Assembly: GCF_007754425.1 (NCBI RefSeq)
Contig: NZ_CP037452.1
Span: 682,001-746,000 of the forward strand
Source of the DNA: Gimesia fumaroli
GTDB lineage: Bacteria > Planctomycetota > Planctomycetia > Planctomycetales > Planctomycetaceae
DNA: 64,000 bases
Direction of reading: 5' to 3'
Both the position numbers and the translations under genes were made by a program. Shown piece after piece: positions 38,455 to 46,764 of this stretch (positions are counted from its first letter, which is position 1; each line of letters begins with the position of its first letter). The notes beneath the pieces were generated by a model that was not told where the DNA came from, did no database searches, and was given only the letters and a program-made list of their open reading frames with translations.

Positions 38455-39637
38455 GTGTTTCTCGGTTTGATTCCTGCAGCAGCAACTGATCAATCAGACT
38501 GCGATATGCGGACAGATCCTGGCTCGTGAGTGCTGCGGCTGCCTGATGCAACAAGTCAATCTGCCGTTTGGTAACAGGGACCGCTGTTGCTTCGGGAGGA
38601 ACTTCCGGGATCAGTCGTTTCACCAGCGTCTCTAACAGGGCTTCGATGCCAGCTTTTGTTTTGGATGAAACTGGAATTGCCTGCTCGGGGAGCCGCTCAT
38701 CCCAGCGTTGCGGGAGATCAGTTTTATGGGCGACCACGATGGAATCGTTCCATTGGGAGAGCAGTCGCTGATCGTCCGGATGTGCCGGCTGGCTGGTGTC
38801 AATCAGGATCACTCGACAGTCAGCCTGGCTGAGGGTTTGTTCGGCTCGCTGGATGCCTGCTGCTTCCAATTCATCGGCTTGTTCGCGGATGCCTGCGGTA
38901 TCGGAGAATTGAAAAGGCCAGCCTTCAATGGCTGTGGTTGCGGTCAGGACATCGCGGGTTGTGCCTGCTTCATCGAACACGATTGAGCGGTCGTATCCCA
39001 GGATCGCGTTGATCAGACTCGATTTGCCCACATTCGGTCGTCCTGCCAGTACCACTCGCCAGGGAGCCGTTAAATGCAGACCCAGGTGTTCCCAGCGGAG
39101 CAGGTTTTGAATTTGCGTTTGAAATAATTCCGCATCGAAGTCTGCTGTTTCGTCTGGAATGAGCATTTCGAAAGCGGTGCGTAAGATCCCCTGTGACTGG
39201 CGTAACAAAATTTCAGCAGCGCGGAAAGTCGTGGCGGAAGTCAGTGTTGTCTGCAATTCCACTTCCAGTGCAGGCTCTGTCTGACAGGCTAACTCCTGCC
39301 AGGATCGAATTTCGCAGCCTTGTGCGTCCAGGTCGGTCAGAATGCGTTCAACGGCCGCCATGCCGCCGTGACAGTGAATGTCGACCGTCTCATTTTCAAT
39401 GCGGCAGAGTACCAGATCTTCGCTGTTGGTCTGTCCCCAGAGTCCATACGCAATCCGATTGAGGGGTTGTTCTGTTAACGATTTTCTATTAACGGGCGAG
39501 AAGCAACCATCAATGGCACGAGTCAACGCGGGAAGTGTACCATGAACGCGAATGGTAGCGACGGCGCCTCTACCGCGGGGCGTTAACAGCGCGGCGGTGC
39601 AAGCGTACTGTGAATTGATTGGGGGAGGGTTTGACAT
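38438..39637 (-). CDS. MnmE-like GTPase lacking the C-terminal Cys motif
   Basis: 399 residues, shorter than the usual about 450. The N-terminal TrmE domain is recognisable: ALLTPRGRGAVATIRVHG, then ETVDIHCHGGMAAVERIL. The embedded G domain has G1 GRPNVGKSS, a TTRD switch I (EAGTTRDVL), G3 DTAG and G4 HKTD (NKxD with Asn replaced by His). The protein ends LLQESNRETLNDAH. It has no C(I/L/V)GKF/C terminus, whose Cys is needed for tRNA wobble-uridine modification in E. coli MnmE. It starts 5 bp after coaX, the last gene of the xseA-xseB-coaX cluster. It could be a diverged paralogue or a lineage-specific form. Confidence 0.82.
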   Translation of the reverse strand: MSNPPPINSQYACTAALLTPRGRGAVATIRVHGTLPALTRAIDGCFSPVNRKSLTEQPLNRIAYGLWGQTNSEDLVLCRIENETVDIHCHGGMAAVERILTDLDAQGCEIRSWQELACQTEPALEVELQTTLTSATTFRAAEILLRQSQGILRTAFEMLIPDETADFDAELFQTQIQNLLRWEHLGLHLTAPWRVVLAGRPNVGKSSLINAILGYDRSIVFDEAGTTRDVLTATTAIEGWPFQFSDTAGIREQADELEAAGIQRAEQTLSQADCRVILIDTSQPAHPDDQRLLSQWNDSIVVAHKTDLPQRWDERLPEQAIPVSSKTKAGIEALLETLVKRLIPEVPPEATAVPVTKRQIDLLHQAAAALTSQDLSAYRSLIDQLLLQESNRETLNDAH

Positions 39638-39642
39638 GCCGG

Positions 39643-40473
39643 TTACTGATTCCCGCTGATTTTTTGTGCCACTAATGCCAGTCCCTGTAACGAGAGTAAA
39701 GGCTCAAACTGGACGAATTCGATCAGGTGCGGTGCCAACAGGGCCGAACCGCCGCCCGTTAATAAGACGAGGGGATGAACTTGGCTGGCATTTGGCAGCG
39801 ATTGCTGCTGAAGCTGGTTGACGAGTTCACGTACCGCGCCCAGTTGTCCCCAGAAGAGTCCGCTACGAATCGCGTCGGTGGTGTTTTTTCCCAGCACAAT
39901 CGGTTCTGTTTGATGTAGATCATCGACGGGGATCAAGGGGAGTAAAGCTGTGTAGTCATTCAGTGCTTTGGCAGAGAGTTCAAAGCCCGGCAGAATCGCA
40001 CCGCCGGCAAAACTGCCATCGGATGCCACAACGTCTACCGTAGTTGCGGTTCCCGTATCAATGATAATGGCGGCCTGATCGGCTTTGCGCAGTACATTTG
40101 CAGCGACTGCATTCAGCAGACGGTCAATGCCGACTTTACGTGGTTCAGCGACGCAAATTTCCAGGGGAAAGCTGTCTGTGTTGAGAACTTCGATGGGGAC
40201 GGGCAAATTTCCTTGCGGCCAGTTTTTTACAACCCGTGCGATGCCGCGCGGATTGGAACCGGCGACCACCGTCTGGCACAATAATTCCTGTTGTCCCTGA
40301 AACCAGGCTTTGATTTGCTCCCAAGGGAGTGTGCCATCGATCAAAGTGGAAATGGAATGCACAACCTGAGGCAGGGGGCTGCTCTCTTCCGCGGGAACTT
40401 CGGTCTTGAGTAAGACAAATTTGATCCGGCTATTTCCGACATCAATGGCCAATTGTAGAAATGGTTGTGACAT
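39643..40473 (-). CDS. coaX: Type III pantothenate kinase
   Basis: Phosphorylates pantothenate, the first step of coenzyme A synthesis, in the cytoplasm. 276 residues of the ASKHA fold: LAIDVGNSRIKFVLL (phosphate-1 motif), GIDRLLNAVAA, IIDTGTATTVDVV (phosphate-2 motif) and a C-terminal LLTGGGSALLAPHL (adenosine motif). These are the type III signatures; the length is slightly above the usual 255. It requires a monovalent cation and is not inhibited by CoA, as known for the family. It lies between xseB and the MnmE-like gene, close enough for co-transcription. Confidence 0.95.
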   Translation of the reverse strand: MSQPFLQLAIDVGNSRIKFVLLKTEVPAEESSPLPQVVHSISTLIDGTLPWEQIKAWFQGQQELLCQTVVAGSNPRGIARVVKNWPQGNLPVPIEVLNTDSFPLEICVAEPRKVGIDRLLNAVAANVLRKADQAAIIIDTGTATTVDVVASDGSFAGGAILPGFELSAKALNDYTALLPLIPVDDLHQTEPIVLGKNTTDAIRSGLFWGQLGAVRELVNQLQQQSLPNASQVHPLVLLTGGGSALLAPHLIEFVQFEPLLSLQGLALVAQKISGNQ

Positions 40474-40517
40474 GCTAAATTCTTTGAAACTTACAGCGAA
40501 TGCGTTGCCGCTTGATT

Positions 40518-40865
40518 TTAAAACAGCGTCCGATCATTGTTGTCTTCATCTTCATTCTTTTTTGAACTGCTTTTACGCCGTCCGGTTTTGGAAGGACCTT
40601 TGGTTTCAATGGAAGCGGTCGCGTCAAAGTCTTCCAGGACCGGGTTTCCCTCCGCGTCTACACGGGTCAGGATTTCGATTTTCTGTTCGGCTGATTCGAG
40701 AGACTGATAGCAGGATCTTAACAGTTTGATGCCCCGCTCGAACTGTTCCATTGATTCGTCAAGACCGGCTGTCCCTTCTTCGAGGGTATTAACGATCTCC
40801 TGCAATTCTGCCAGTGAGTCCTCAAACAGAGGTGTTTCCGATTTTGCTGTTTTTTTCTTTGCCAT
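40518..40865 (-). CDS. xseB: Exodeoxyribonuclease VII small subunit
   Basis: 115 residues. The typical small-subunit core is present: FEDSLAELQEIVNTLEEG, then LDESMEQFERGIKLLRSCYQSLESAEQKIEIL, an alpha-helical hairpin that binds several copies to XseA. A C-terminal Lys/Ser/Asp/Glu-rich extension of about 40 residues is unusual for the family. It acts with XseA in degrading single-stranded DNA. It lies 54 bp after xseA and 44 bp before coaX. Confidence 0.95.
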   Translation of the reverse strand: MAKKKTAKSETPLFEDSLAELQEIVNTLEEGTAGLDESMEQFERGIKLLRSCYQSLESAEQKIEILTRVDAEGNPVLEDFDATASIETKGPSKTGRRKSSSKKNEDEDNNDRTLF

Positions 40866-40919
40866 GTGATCAGGTCTTATTCAATGAGAGTTTGCTGCTG
40901 GTTGAAAAATAGTGGTGGC

Positions 40920-42155
40920 TTACTTGCTTGTCTTTGATTCCGGTTCTGTTTCCTGAACCTGGCTGGTGATGGTACCATCAGGCACATGCGTTTGCAGAAT
41001 ATCACCGGGGTTGATCTGTTGAATCGATTTGACGATTTCAGTTTCTTGTTTTCCGGTTTCGACGCGTGTGATGCTATATCCGCGACTTAATACCTTCAGA
41101 GGGCTGAGTGCATCCAGTGCGGATGAAAGATGTTTTGTTTCCGATTGATATCGTGAGAGGAGTTCGCGTGTGCTGCGTTTCAGTCTGCGGTCCAGTTCGT
41201 CCAGTTGTGTAGCGCGATTGTGAATCAGATCCAATGGTCGTGTCAGTGCCGGTCGGGCTGCCAGTGCATCCAGTTGCAGGCGAACCTGCCGGGCACGCTG
41301 TTTTAAGTTTGAGACTAACTGGCCTTTCCAGTGAGTCAATGTTGCCAGTACGTCCGACTGCAGGGGAACTGCCAGTTCAGCCGCTTCACTGGGAGTGAGC
41401 GCACGACGGTCTGCGACAAGATCAGAGATGCTGATATCAATTTCGTGGCCGACAGCACTGATGATGGGGATCGGGCAATCAAAAATTGCGCGGGCGACGA
41501 CTTCTTCATTAAACGCCCAGAGATCTTCCAGACTGCCGCCACCACGTCCGGTGATAATGGTATCCACGCCAGGAATTCGGGCCGCGATTTCAATTCCGGC
41601 GGCGATTTTTTCTGCTGCGCCTTCTCCTTGTACGGCGACAGGGACGATGACCAGGTCGACGGCCTTCCAGCGGCGTGTGATGACTTGCAGCATATCACGG
41701 ACGGCGGCACTGGTCGGGCTGGTGACCAGCGCGATCTTACGGGGAAATTGAGAAATGGGGCGTTTGTGTTCGGGGTTGAACAGCCCTTCTGCGGCCAGTT
41801 TTTCCTGCATTTGGCGAAACGCCAGTTCGAGCGCGCCGACTCCCTGTGGCAGGAGTTGTTCGATGTTCAACTGGTAGGTGCCGCGTGCCTGGTAGACTTC
41901 GACTGGCCCTGCTGCGACGACTTCCATGCCGTCTTCGAGTTGAAACTTCAGCCGTGAAGCCGTTCGTTTCCAGATCACGGCGCGGAGCTGGGCGGAATCA
42001 TCTTTCAACGTCAGATAGACGTGCCCCGAACTGGCGATTGTGCAGTTCGAAATTTCGCCGATGACCCAGGCATACGGAAAATTGGCTTCGACCAGGTTTT
42101 TAATCTGACGCGTGGTTTCCGTGACAGACAGGATTTCGGGTTCCAGAGATGACAT
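40920..42155 (-). CDS. xseA: Exodeoxyribonuclease VII large subunit
   Basis: Catalytic subunit of the bidirectional single-strand exonuclease. 411 residues. The N-terminal OB-fold (VIGEISNCTIASSGHVYLTLKD) comes first. Next is the catalytic domain with ALVTSPTSAAVRDML, IITGRGGGSLEDLWAFNEE and SAVGHEIDISISDLVADRRALTPSEAAELA, all hallmarks of XseA. A helical coiled C terminus with GYSITRV follows. Slightly shorter than E. coli XseA. First of the xseA-xseB-coaX run, 33 bp behind the TIM-barrel gene. Confidence 0.96.
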   Translation of the reverse strand: MSSLEPEILSVTETTRQIKNLVEANFPYAWVIGEISNCTIASSGHVYLTLKDDSAQLRAVIWKRTASRLKFQLEDGMEVVAAGPVEVYQARGTYQLNIEQLLPQGVGALELAFRQMQEKLAAEGLFNPEHKRPISQFPRKIALVTSPTSAAVRDMLQVITRRWKAVDLVIVPVAVQGEGAAEKIAAGIEIAARIPGVDTIITGRGGGSLEDLWAFNEEVVARAIFDCPIPIISAVGHEIDISISDLVADRRALTPSEAAELAVPLQSDVLATLTHWKGQLVSNLKQRARQVRLQLDALAARPALTRPLDLIHNRATQLDELDRRLKRSTRELLSRYQSETKHLSSALDALSPLKVLSRGYSITRVETGKQETEIVKSIQQINPGDILQTHVPDGTITSQVQETEPESKTSK

Positions 42156-42188
42156 GAGCTCACTTTAATTGCTGGTTAACGGCTGAAA

Positions 42189-42971
42189 TCAGGGGAGCAG
42201 TGAATTCAGATATGAGATGCCCCGCTGGCAATCTTCGAGTCGCTGATCACCTTGTGTACGATCGACGGCAAGCCAGCCTTGATAGCCGGTTTCCATTACA
42301 AGCGGAAGAAACTGGTCCCACATGACCATGCCTTGCCCGATCGGAGCTTCCGAGCCACCTCGGTCCATTTCTCGAATGGCATCCCGCAATCGATAGGACT
42401 TGATCCACGTATGAAGTTCGCGAATGGCTGTTTCCTGGTTCTGGTGACTGAACACCATGTCCGCAGTATCAAAATCAATCCCGATAAATCCCGCATCAAC
42501 CTTTGAAACTAATTCGCGAATTGTCGATGCCGAATTGGTTTCACAGGCGATACACAGGTCTGTTCCGATGTGTGAAGCAAATCGCACCAGGTCATTCAGG
42601 ACCTCACAGACGAGAAGGAAATTTCCTCCCTCCTCGGTCTGAATCTGTCCCGGATGAATAATCAGTATCGGCACTCGCAATCGCCAGGCGAACTCAAGAG
42701 CTGCTTTAATTTGTGAGACTCTCTGGTCGATAAATTCAGGCTCGGTTAACGCATGGCGGGCGGGGAGTCGCAGGGAAGCAATCGCAAGATTGTATTCTTC
42801 CAAAAGTTTGCGGAACTGGCGATCGCCGGACGCACCGAATGAAGAGGGGGTAATTTCATTTTGTACATCCAGCTGTACCCCGCGCGCTCCGATCTGGGCG
42901 GCTGTTTTGATTGCTCGTTTGATCGGCAATCCAAAGCTACGGGTGGCGACAGCGAGTTTAGGTCGTAACAT
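42189..42971 (-). CDS. Sugar phosphate isomerase/epimerase-like TIM-barrel protein
   Basis: 260 residues of the xylose-isomerase-like TIM-barrel superfamily (AP_endonuc_2 type). The segments LAVATRSFGLPIKRAIKTAAQIGARGVQLD, VPILIIHPGQ, IACETNSAS and IGIDFDTADMVF, with Glu, Asp and His at strand ends, are consistent with a divalent-metal site. The C-terminal QGWLAVDRTQGDQ has the typical position of the last ligand, though Asp replaces the more common Glu. No signal peptide. The substrate is unknown. It heads the minus-strand cluster followed by xseA. Divergent from a long gene on the right. Confidence 0.8.
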   Translation of the reverse strand: MLRPKLAVATRSFGLPIKRAIKTAAQIGARGVQLDVQNEITPSSFGASGDRQFRKLLEEYNLAIASLRLPARHALTEPEFIDQRVSQIKAALEFAWRLRVPILIIHPGQIQTEEGGNFLLVCEVLNDLVRFASHIGTDLCIACETNSASTIRELVSKVDAGFIGIDFDTADMVFSHQNQETAIRELHTWIKSYRLRDAIREMDRGGSEAPIGQGMVMWDQFLPLVMETGYQGWLAVDRTQGDQRLEDCQRGISYLNSLLP

Positions 42972-43199
42972 TCGTTTCCTTACAGGGCATTTCTACCTGA
43001 AATTTTAATTGAGTGGAATAATTGCGGTAATTCGATCAATTGGCAAAGTTTATCTAACCGTTTGTGAAAAGAGAATGATATCTCGGTATGAATAGAAAAG
43101 GATTGGAAAAACAGGGTTTTTCGTCCAGTTCCCAATTGAGATTCGATCAAAAAATGGACGATCTTTAAGTACAGGAATTATCATTTTCAGGAAAAGTCC

Positions 43200-45881
43200 A
43201 TGATACTGTCATCGTTTCTCACCTGCTACCTTGCTGTACTGGCTAGTTTACCCATTGAGGGTCATCTGGTGGAAGATACGCTGCCGATCTTGTCCTATTC
43301 ATTCGAAACGAAACAGGATCTCGACTTTGACGATCTACCGGATGACTGGTCGCGTCGCAAAGGTCCTGGTTATCCTCAGTATGTTGAAGTGAGCATCGAC
43401 AGAAACCAGGGACGTAGTGGTCAGCAAAGCCTGCATATCGGAGTGAATGGAGGGCACGCTACGATCTATTCTCCGCCTGAGAAGATTGATTCCGATCATG
43501 CTTATGTCTTTCGGGGATTCATTAAAACTCAAAAATTAAGACACGACGCAGCTCTGATTTCCATTTCATTTCTGGATCACAAACGGCAGCGCGTTCAGCA
43601 GTTTGTGAGTCGTCCTGTTACAGGAACTCATAAAGGCTGGGTAGAAGTGGCTCTGGGACCAATGACCCCCAAGCCGAATGTTCGTTTCATTGTGATTGGT
43701 TGTCATGTTGCGCATAACAACCAGAAAGATATCTCCGGTGATATCTGGTTTGATGATCTTTGGGTTGGCAGTCTGCCGCAATTGGACATCCTGAATAATT
43801 ACCATCGCCATTTTGTTGATCATTCAGCAGAAATTCGCGTCAGCAGTCGTATTAGTGGACTGAATCCCCAGAACAAGTATCGACTTGATCTGGAACTTGT
43901 TGACAGTATGGACCAGAAAGTGGCTGACTCTTCGCTGGAGTTAATGACGAATCCGGAAGATGTGAAAGGGGTAGCCAACAGTCGTTTGCTGGACGGGAAT
44001 AACCATACCGAAGTCTGGCGTCTGCACCCGATGGAATATGGTTTCTATGAAGTAAGATCAAAATTAGTGCGCGATAAGAAATCGATCCTGGCAAAGAAAA
44101 CGTCGTTCGCGGTGATTGATCTGGTGACTCCCAGAAGCCAGGGAGAGTTTGGTTGGACGATCTCACAGGAAAATAATCAGCTGCCGATCAATGAATTACC
44201 CGACATTGCCGCACAGGCGGGGATCAACTGGATTAAGTTTCCTTTGTGGAATGTCATGGCGTCGGAAGATACTCAGCGTCCCAGCCGTGTTGCCGAGATG
44301 CTGGATGCTTTTTCAAATAGAAGCATTACGCCGATTGGACTGCTGAACCATCCTCCCAAAGAACTGCGATCTCAGTTTGCGAAAGACTGGCAGGGAGTCA
44401 GCGGGATCTTTACCATGCCTGCCAGTTTCTGGTCGCCTTCACTGGAAGAAGTATTTGCCCGCTATACATCGCTGGTCAATTACTGGCAACTGGGGGGGGA
44501 TGATGACAAGAGTTTTATCGGGATGCGGAATCTGAATAATACTTTGAAAAATGTGAAATCGCAGCTTGATCTCATCGGACGGGATACGCATGTGGGAATC
44601 CATTGGGACTGGAAGACGCCTCTGCCTAAAAATACGATGCCCAACAGTTTTCTGTCGATCAATAATGATCAACGGCTTTCAGCTTCAGAGTTGCGAAGTG
44701 TTTTACAGAAGACCGATGTTTCACCGGGGGCCAGCCCGCGGTGGATCACGATCACGCCGCTCCCCAAAGAAAATTACTTACCCGAAGAGCGGGGAATTGA
44801 TCTGGCAAAACGTATGGTGACCGCAAAATATATGGGCGCGGATGGTATTTTTGCTGACTCGATTTTCGATGAGCAACATGGCCTGCTCAATCAAAATGGC
44901 TCGCCAACCCTGCTGTTTCTTCCCTGGAGAACGGTGGCATTGGCGCTTCAGGGGGCAAAATACCAGGGGGCGTTTAATATGCCTCAAAAGAGTACCAATC
45001 ATGTATTTACGCGAGATGACGAGGCGATCATCTTTGCCTGGAATGATGAACCAACCGAAGAAATACTCTACCTGGGTGAAGATGTATATGCGACCGATGT
45101 CTGGGGCAGAAGAATTGATCTGGAACGCGATCCTGAAACACGACGTCATAAACTTTCGGTGGGGCCTGCCCCTGTGATTGTTCGAAAGTGTAATAAGCAA
45201 ATTGCTTACTGGCGGCTGGCAGCCCAATTTGAAAAGGGGAAATCAAAGAGTGAGTACGGAGGTCATGCGGATGCTCTCATTGGCAAGAACACATTCTCAC
45301 AAAGTGTCCGCGGAAAAGCAGTGTTCAACGTTCCCAAGGGCTGGGAAGTGGAGCCACAGGAATGGGAATTTAATACGGGCACGGGTGAAGAGTATCGATT
45401 AGAAACATTTATGACACTGCCTTCCAATGCAAGTCTGGGTAAGAAAGATGTCTCGATCGATTTCGAAATCTTTGCAGAACGTAAGTATTCGATTCGCGTA
45501 AACAGGCCGTATCACGTAGGATTGGGGGATATTGTTGTGAACGTGATCGATAAGAAAATTGAAGGCAATGTGCTGGAAGTGGAACAGATCATTGTGAATA
45601 ATACCTCGCCACTTGAAACTCTGCAGTTTCGTTGCAGCCTGTTTATTCCCAGCATGAAACGGATGCAACGTTTTATCACCGAGCTTAAAAATGGCCAGGA
45701 TCGCAAACTGTACTACATACCGAACGCAGATTCGTTAAAAGGAAAAGAGCTTTGGATTCGTGCGGAGCAGGTGAATGGCCGACGGATTTTGAATTATCGC
45801 TGGGTTGTTGGTGAGAGCTGGCAGAATCAGACTCCGACTCCGCAGCAAGAAATCAAAGTCGAAAAGCCGATCATTCGTTGA
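43200..45881 (+). CDS. Large secreted protein of unknown function, possible glycoside-hydrolase fold
   Basis: 893 residues. A hydrophobic N terminus (about 3-19, LSSFLTCYLAVLASL) looks like a signal peptide or anchor. Residues about 28-200 resemble a carbohydrate-binding jelly roll (SYSFETKQDLDFDDLPDDW, then GRSGQQSLHIGV and IWFDDLWVG, as in CBM-like domains). The centre (about 315-600) could be a TIM barrel: GINWIKFPLWNVM, GIHWDWKTPLP, YMGADGIFADSIFDEQ. The last 200 residues are beta-rich. No canonical catalytic pair is provable. AGGAAA about ten bases before the ATG. It may act on a polysaccharide outside the cytoplasm; this is inference. Confidence 0.75.
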   Translation: MILSSFLTCYLAVLASLPIEGHLVEDTLPILSYSFETKQDLDFDDLPDDWSRRKGPGYPQYVEVSIDRNQGRSGQQSLHIGVNGGHATIYSPPEKIDSDHAYVFRGFIKTQKLRHDAALISISFLDHKRQRVQQFVSRPVTGTHKGWVEVALGPMTPKPNVRFIVIGCHVAHNNQKDISGDIWFDDLWVGSLPQLDILNNYHRHFVDHSAEIRVSSRISGLNPQNKYRLDLELVDSMDQKVADSSLELMTNPEDVKGVANSRLLDGNNHTEVWRLHPMEYGFYEVRSKLVRDKKSILAKKTSFAVIDLVTPRSQGEFGWTISQENNQLPINELPDIAAQAGINWIKFPLWNVMASEDTQRPSRVAEMLDAFSNRSITPIGLLNHPPKELRSQFAKDWQGVSGIFTMPASFWSPSLEEVFARYTSLVNYWQLGGDDDKSFIGMRNLNNTLKNVKSQLDLIGRDTHVGIHWDWKTPLPKNTMPNSFLSINNDQRLSASELRSVLQKTDVSPGASPRWITITPLPKENYLPEERGIDLAKRMVTAKYMGADGIFADSIFDEQHGLLNQNGSPTLLFLPWRTVALALQGAKYQGAFNMPQKSTNHVFTRDDEAIIFAWNDEPTEEILYLGEDVYATDVWGRRIDLERDPETRRHKLSVGPAPVIVRKCNKQIAYWRLAAQFEKGKSKSEYGGHADALIGKNTFSQSVRGKAVFNVPKGWEVEPQEWEFNTGTGEEYRLETFMTLPSNASLGKKDVSIDFEIFAERKYSIRVNRPYHVGLGDIVVNVIDKKIEGNVLEVEQIIVNNTSPLETLQFRCSLFIPSMKRMQRFITELKNGQDRKLYYIPNADSLKGKELWIRAEQVNGRRILNYRWVVGESWQNQTPTPQQEIKVEKPIIR

Positions 45882-45908
45882 GGTGTCGTGACCTCCGCGC
45901 GGCTGAAC

Positions 45909-46757
45909 TCAGGCGGCGCTGAGATCTTCATTTTCCGTGTCGTCAGTCTCTTTGGGGGTGTCAGCAGACGCTTCTTTCACGGAATCTGATTCCAATGCAA
46001 TTTCATCTTCTGGAGTTACTGCTTCCACTTCGGTTTCTGATTCAGTCTTCTCAGCTTGTTTTTTCTGTTCGGGTCGAATGCGCAGCGTATCCCCCATGGG
46101 TAAGTCGTCCAGATTTTTCAGGCCGAAAATCTCCAGGAATTTTCGTGTCGATTCGTAGAGAAATGGACGTCCCAGTGAGTCATCTTTGCCCCCAATTCTG
46201 ACCAGGCCACGTTCCATTAGCTGTTTGAGCATTTCAGCGCTCTGGACACCGCGGATCGATTCGATGTCGGCCCGGGTGATTGGTTGACGATAAACCACAA
46301 TGGCCAATGTTTCCATTGCCGGGGAAGAGAGTTTGAGTGCTGCCTGCCTCTGGTGAAGTTTGTTCAACCAGAATGAAAACTGTGGTTGTGTCATCATCTG
46401 ATAACCGGTGGCGACACGTTTGATTTGAAATGCCGAGTTGGTTGCAGTCAGGGCATGATTAATCTGATCAATCATTTCCTTTGCCTCGGCCGCATTCGCC
46501 AATGTTGCCAATTGAGCAATTTTTCGTGTGGAGAGTGCCGTTTCAGCGACAAACAATACTGCTTCCACTTTCGCCATTTTCAGGCTGCGTCTGGTGTTGA
46601 CTTCCTGATCGGAGGCAAATTGCAATTGATCTCCCTGCTGCAGACGCGTCAGGAAATTCCAGCGGAATGCGTCCGACTGTGAGAGGGAGAAAGAAGAGTG
46701 TCGGATGCCAAAGGAAGTTCTTTGCTGGCAGTTCAAAGGGGAAGGACTGGAAAGCAT
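45909..46757 (-). CDS. scpB: Segregation and condensation protein B
   Basis: Partner of ScpA and SMC in chromosome compaction. The winged-helix ScpB core is clear: KVEAVLFVAETALSTRKIAQLA, TGYQMMTQPQFSFWLNKL, LSSPAMETLAIVVYRQPITRADIESIRGVQSAEMLKQLMERGLV, and GRPFLYESTRKFLEIFGLKNLDDLP. 282 residues; the N terminus is about 60 residues longer than usual and the C terminus is an acidic tail rich in Glu, Asp and Thr. The start is uncertain: the ATG at 46757 has a weak ribosome-binding site, and an internal Met near residue 61 would give the standard length. It lies 7 bp behind the lipoprotein gene, so co-transcription is likely. scpA is not in the window. Confidence 0.93.
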   Translation of the reverse strand: MLSSPSPLNCQQRTSFGIRHSSFSLSQSDAFRWNFLTRLQQGDQLQFASDQEVNTRRSLKMAKVEAVLFVAETALSTRKIAQLATLANAAEAKEMIDQINHALTATNSAFQIKRVATGYQMMTQPQFSFWLNKLHQRQAALKLSSPAMETLAIVVYRQPITRADIESIRGVQSAEMLKQLMERGLVRIGGKDDSLGRPFLYESTRKFLEIFGLKNLDDLPMGDTLRIRPEQKKQAEKTESETEVEAVTPEDEIALESDSVKEASADTPKETDDTENEDLSAA

Positions 46758-46764
46758 GCGTGGT

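Noticed and set aside
41331..41957. 208-codon frame antisense to xseA
   Set aside because: xseA has clear family motifs through this stretch; the antisense frame is a shadow.
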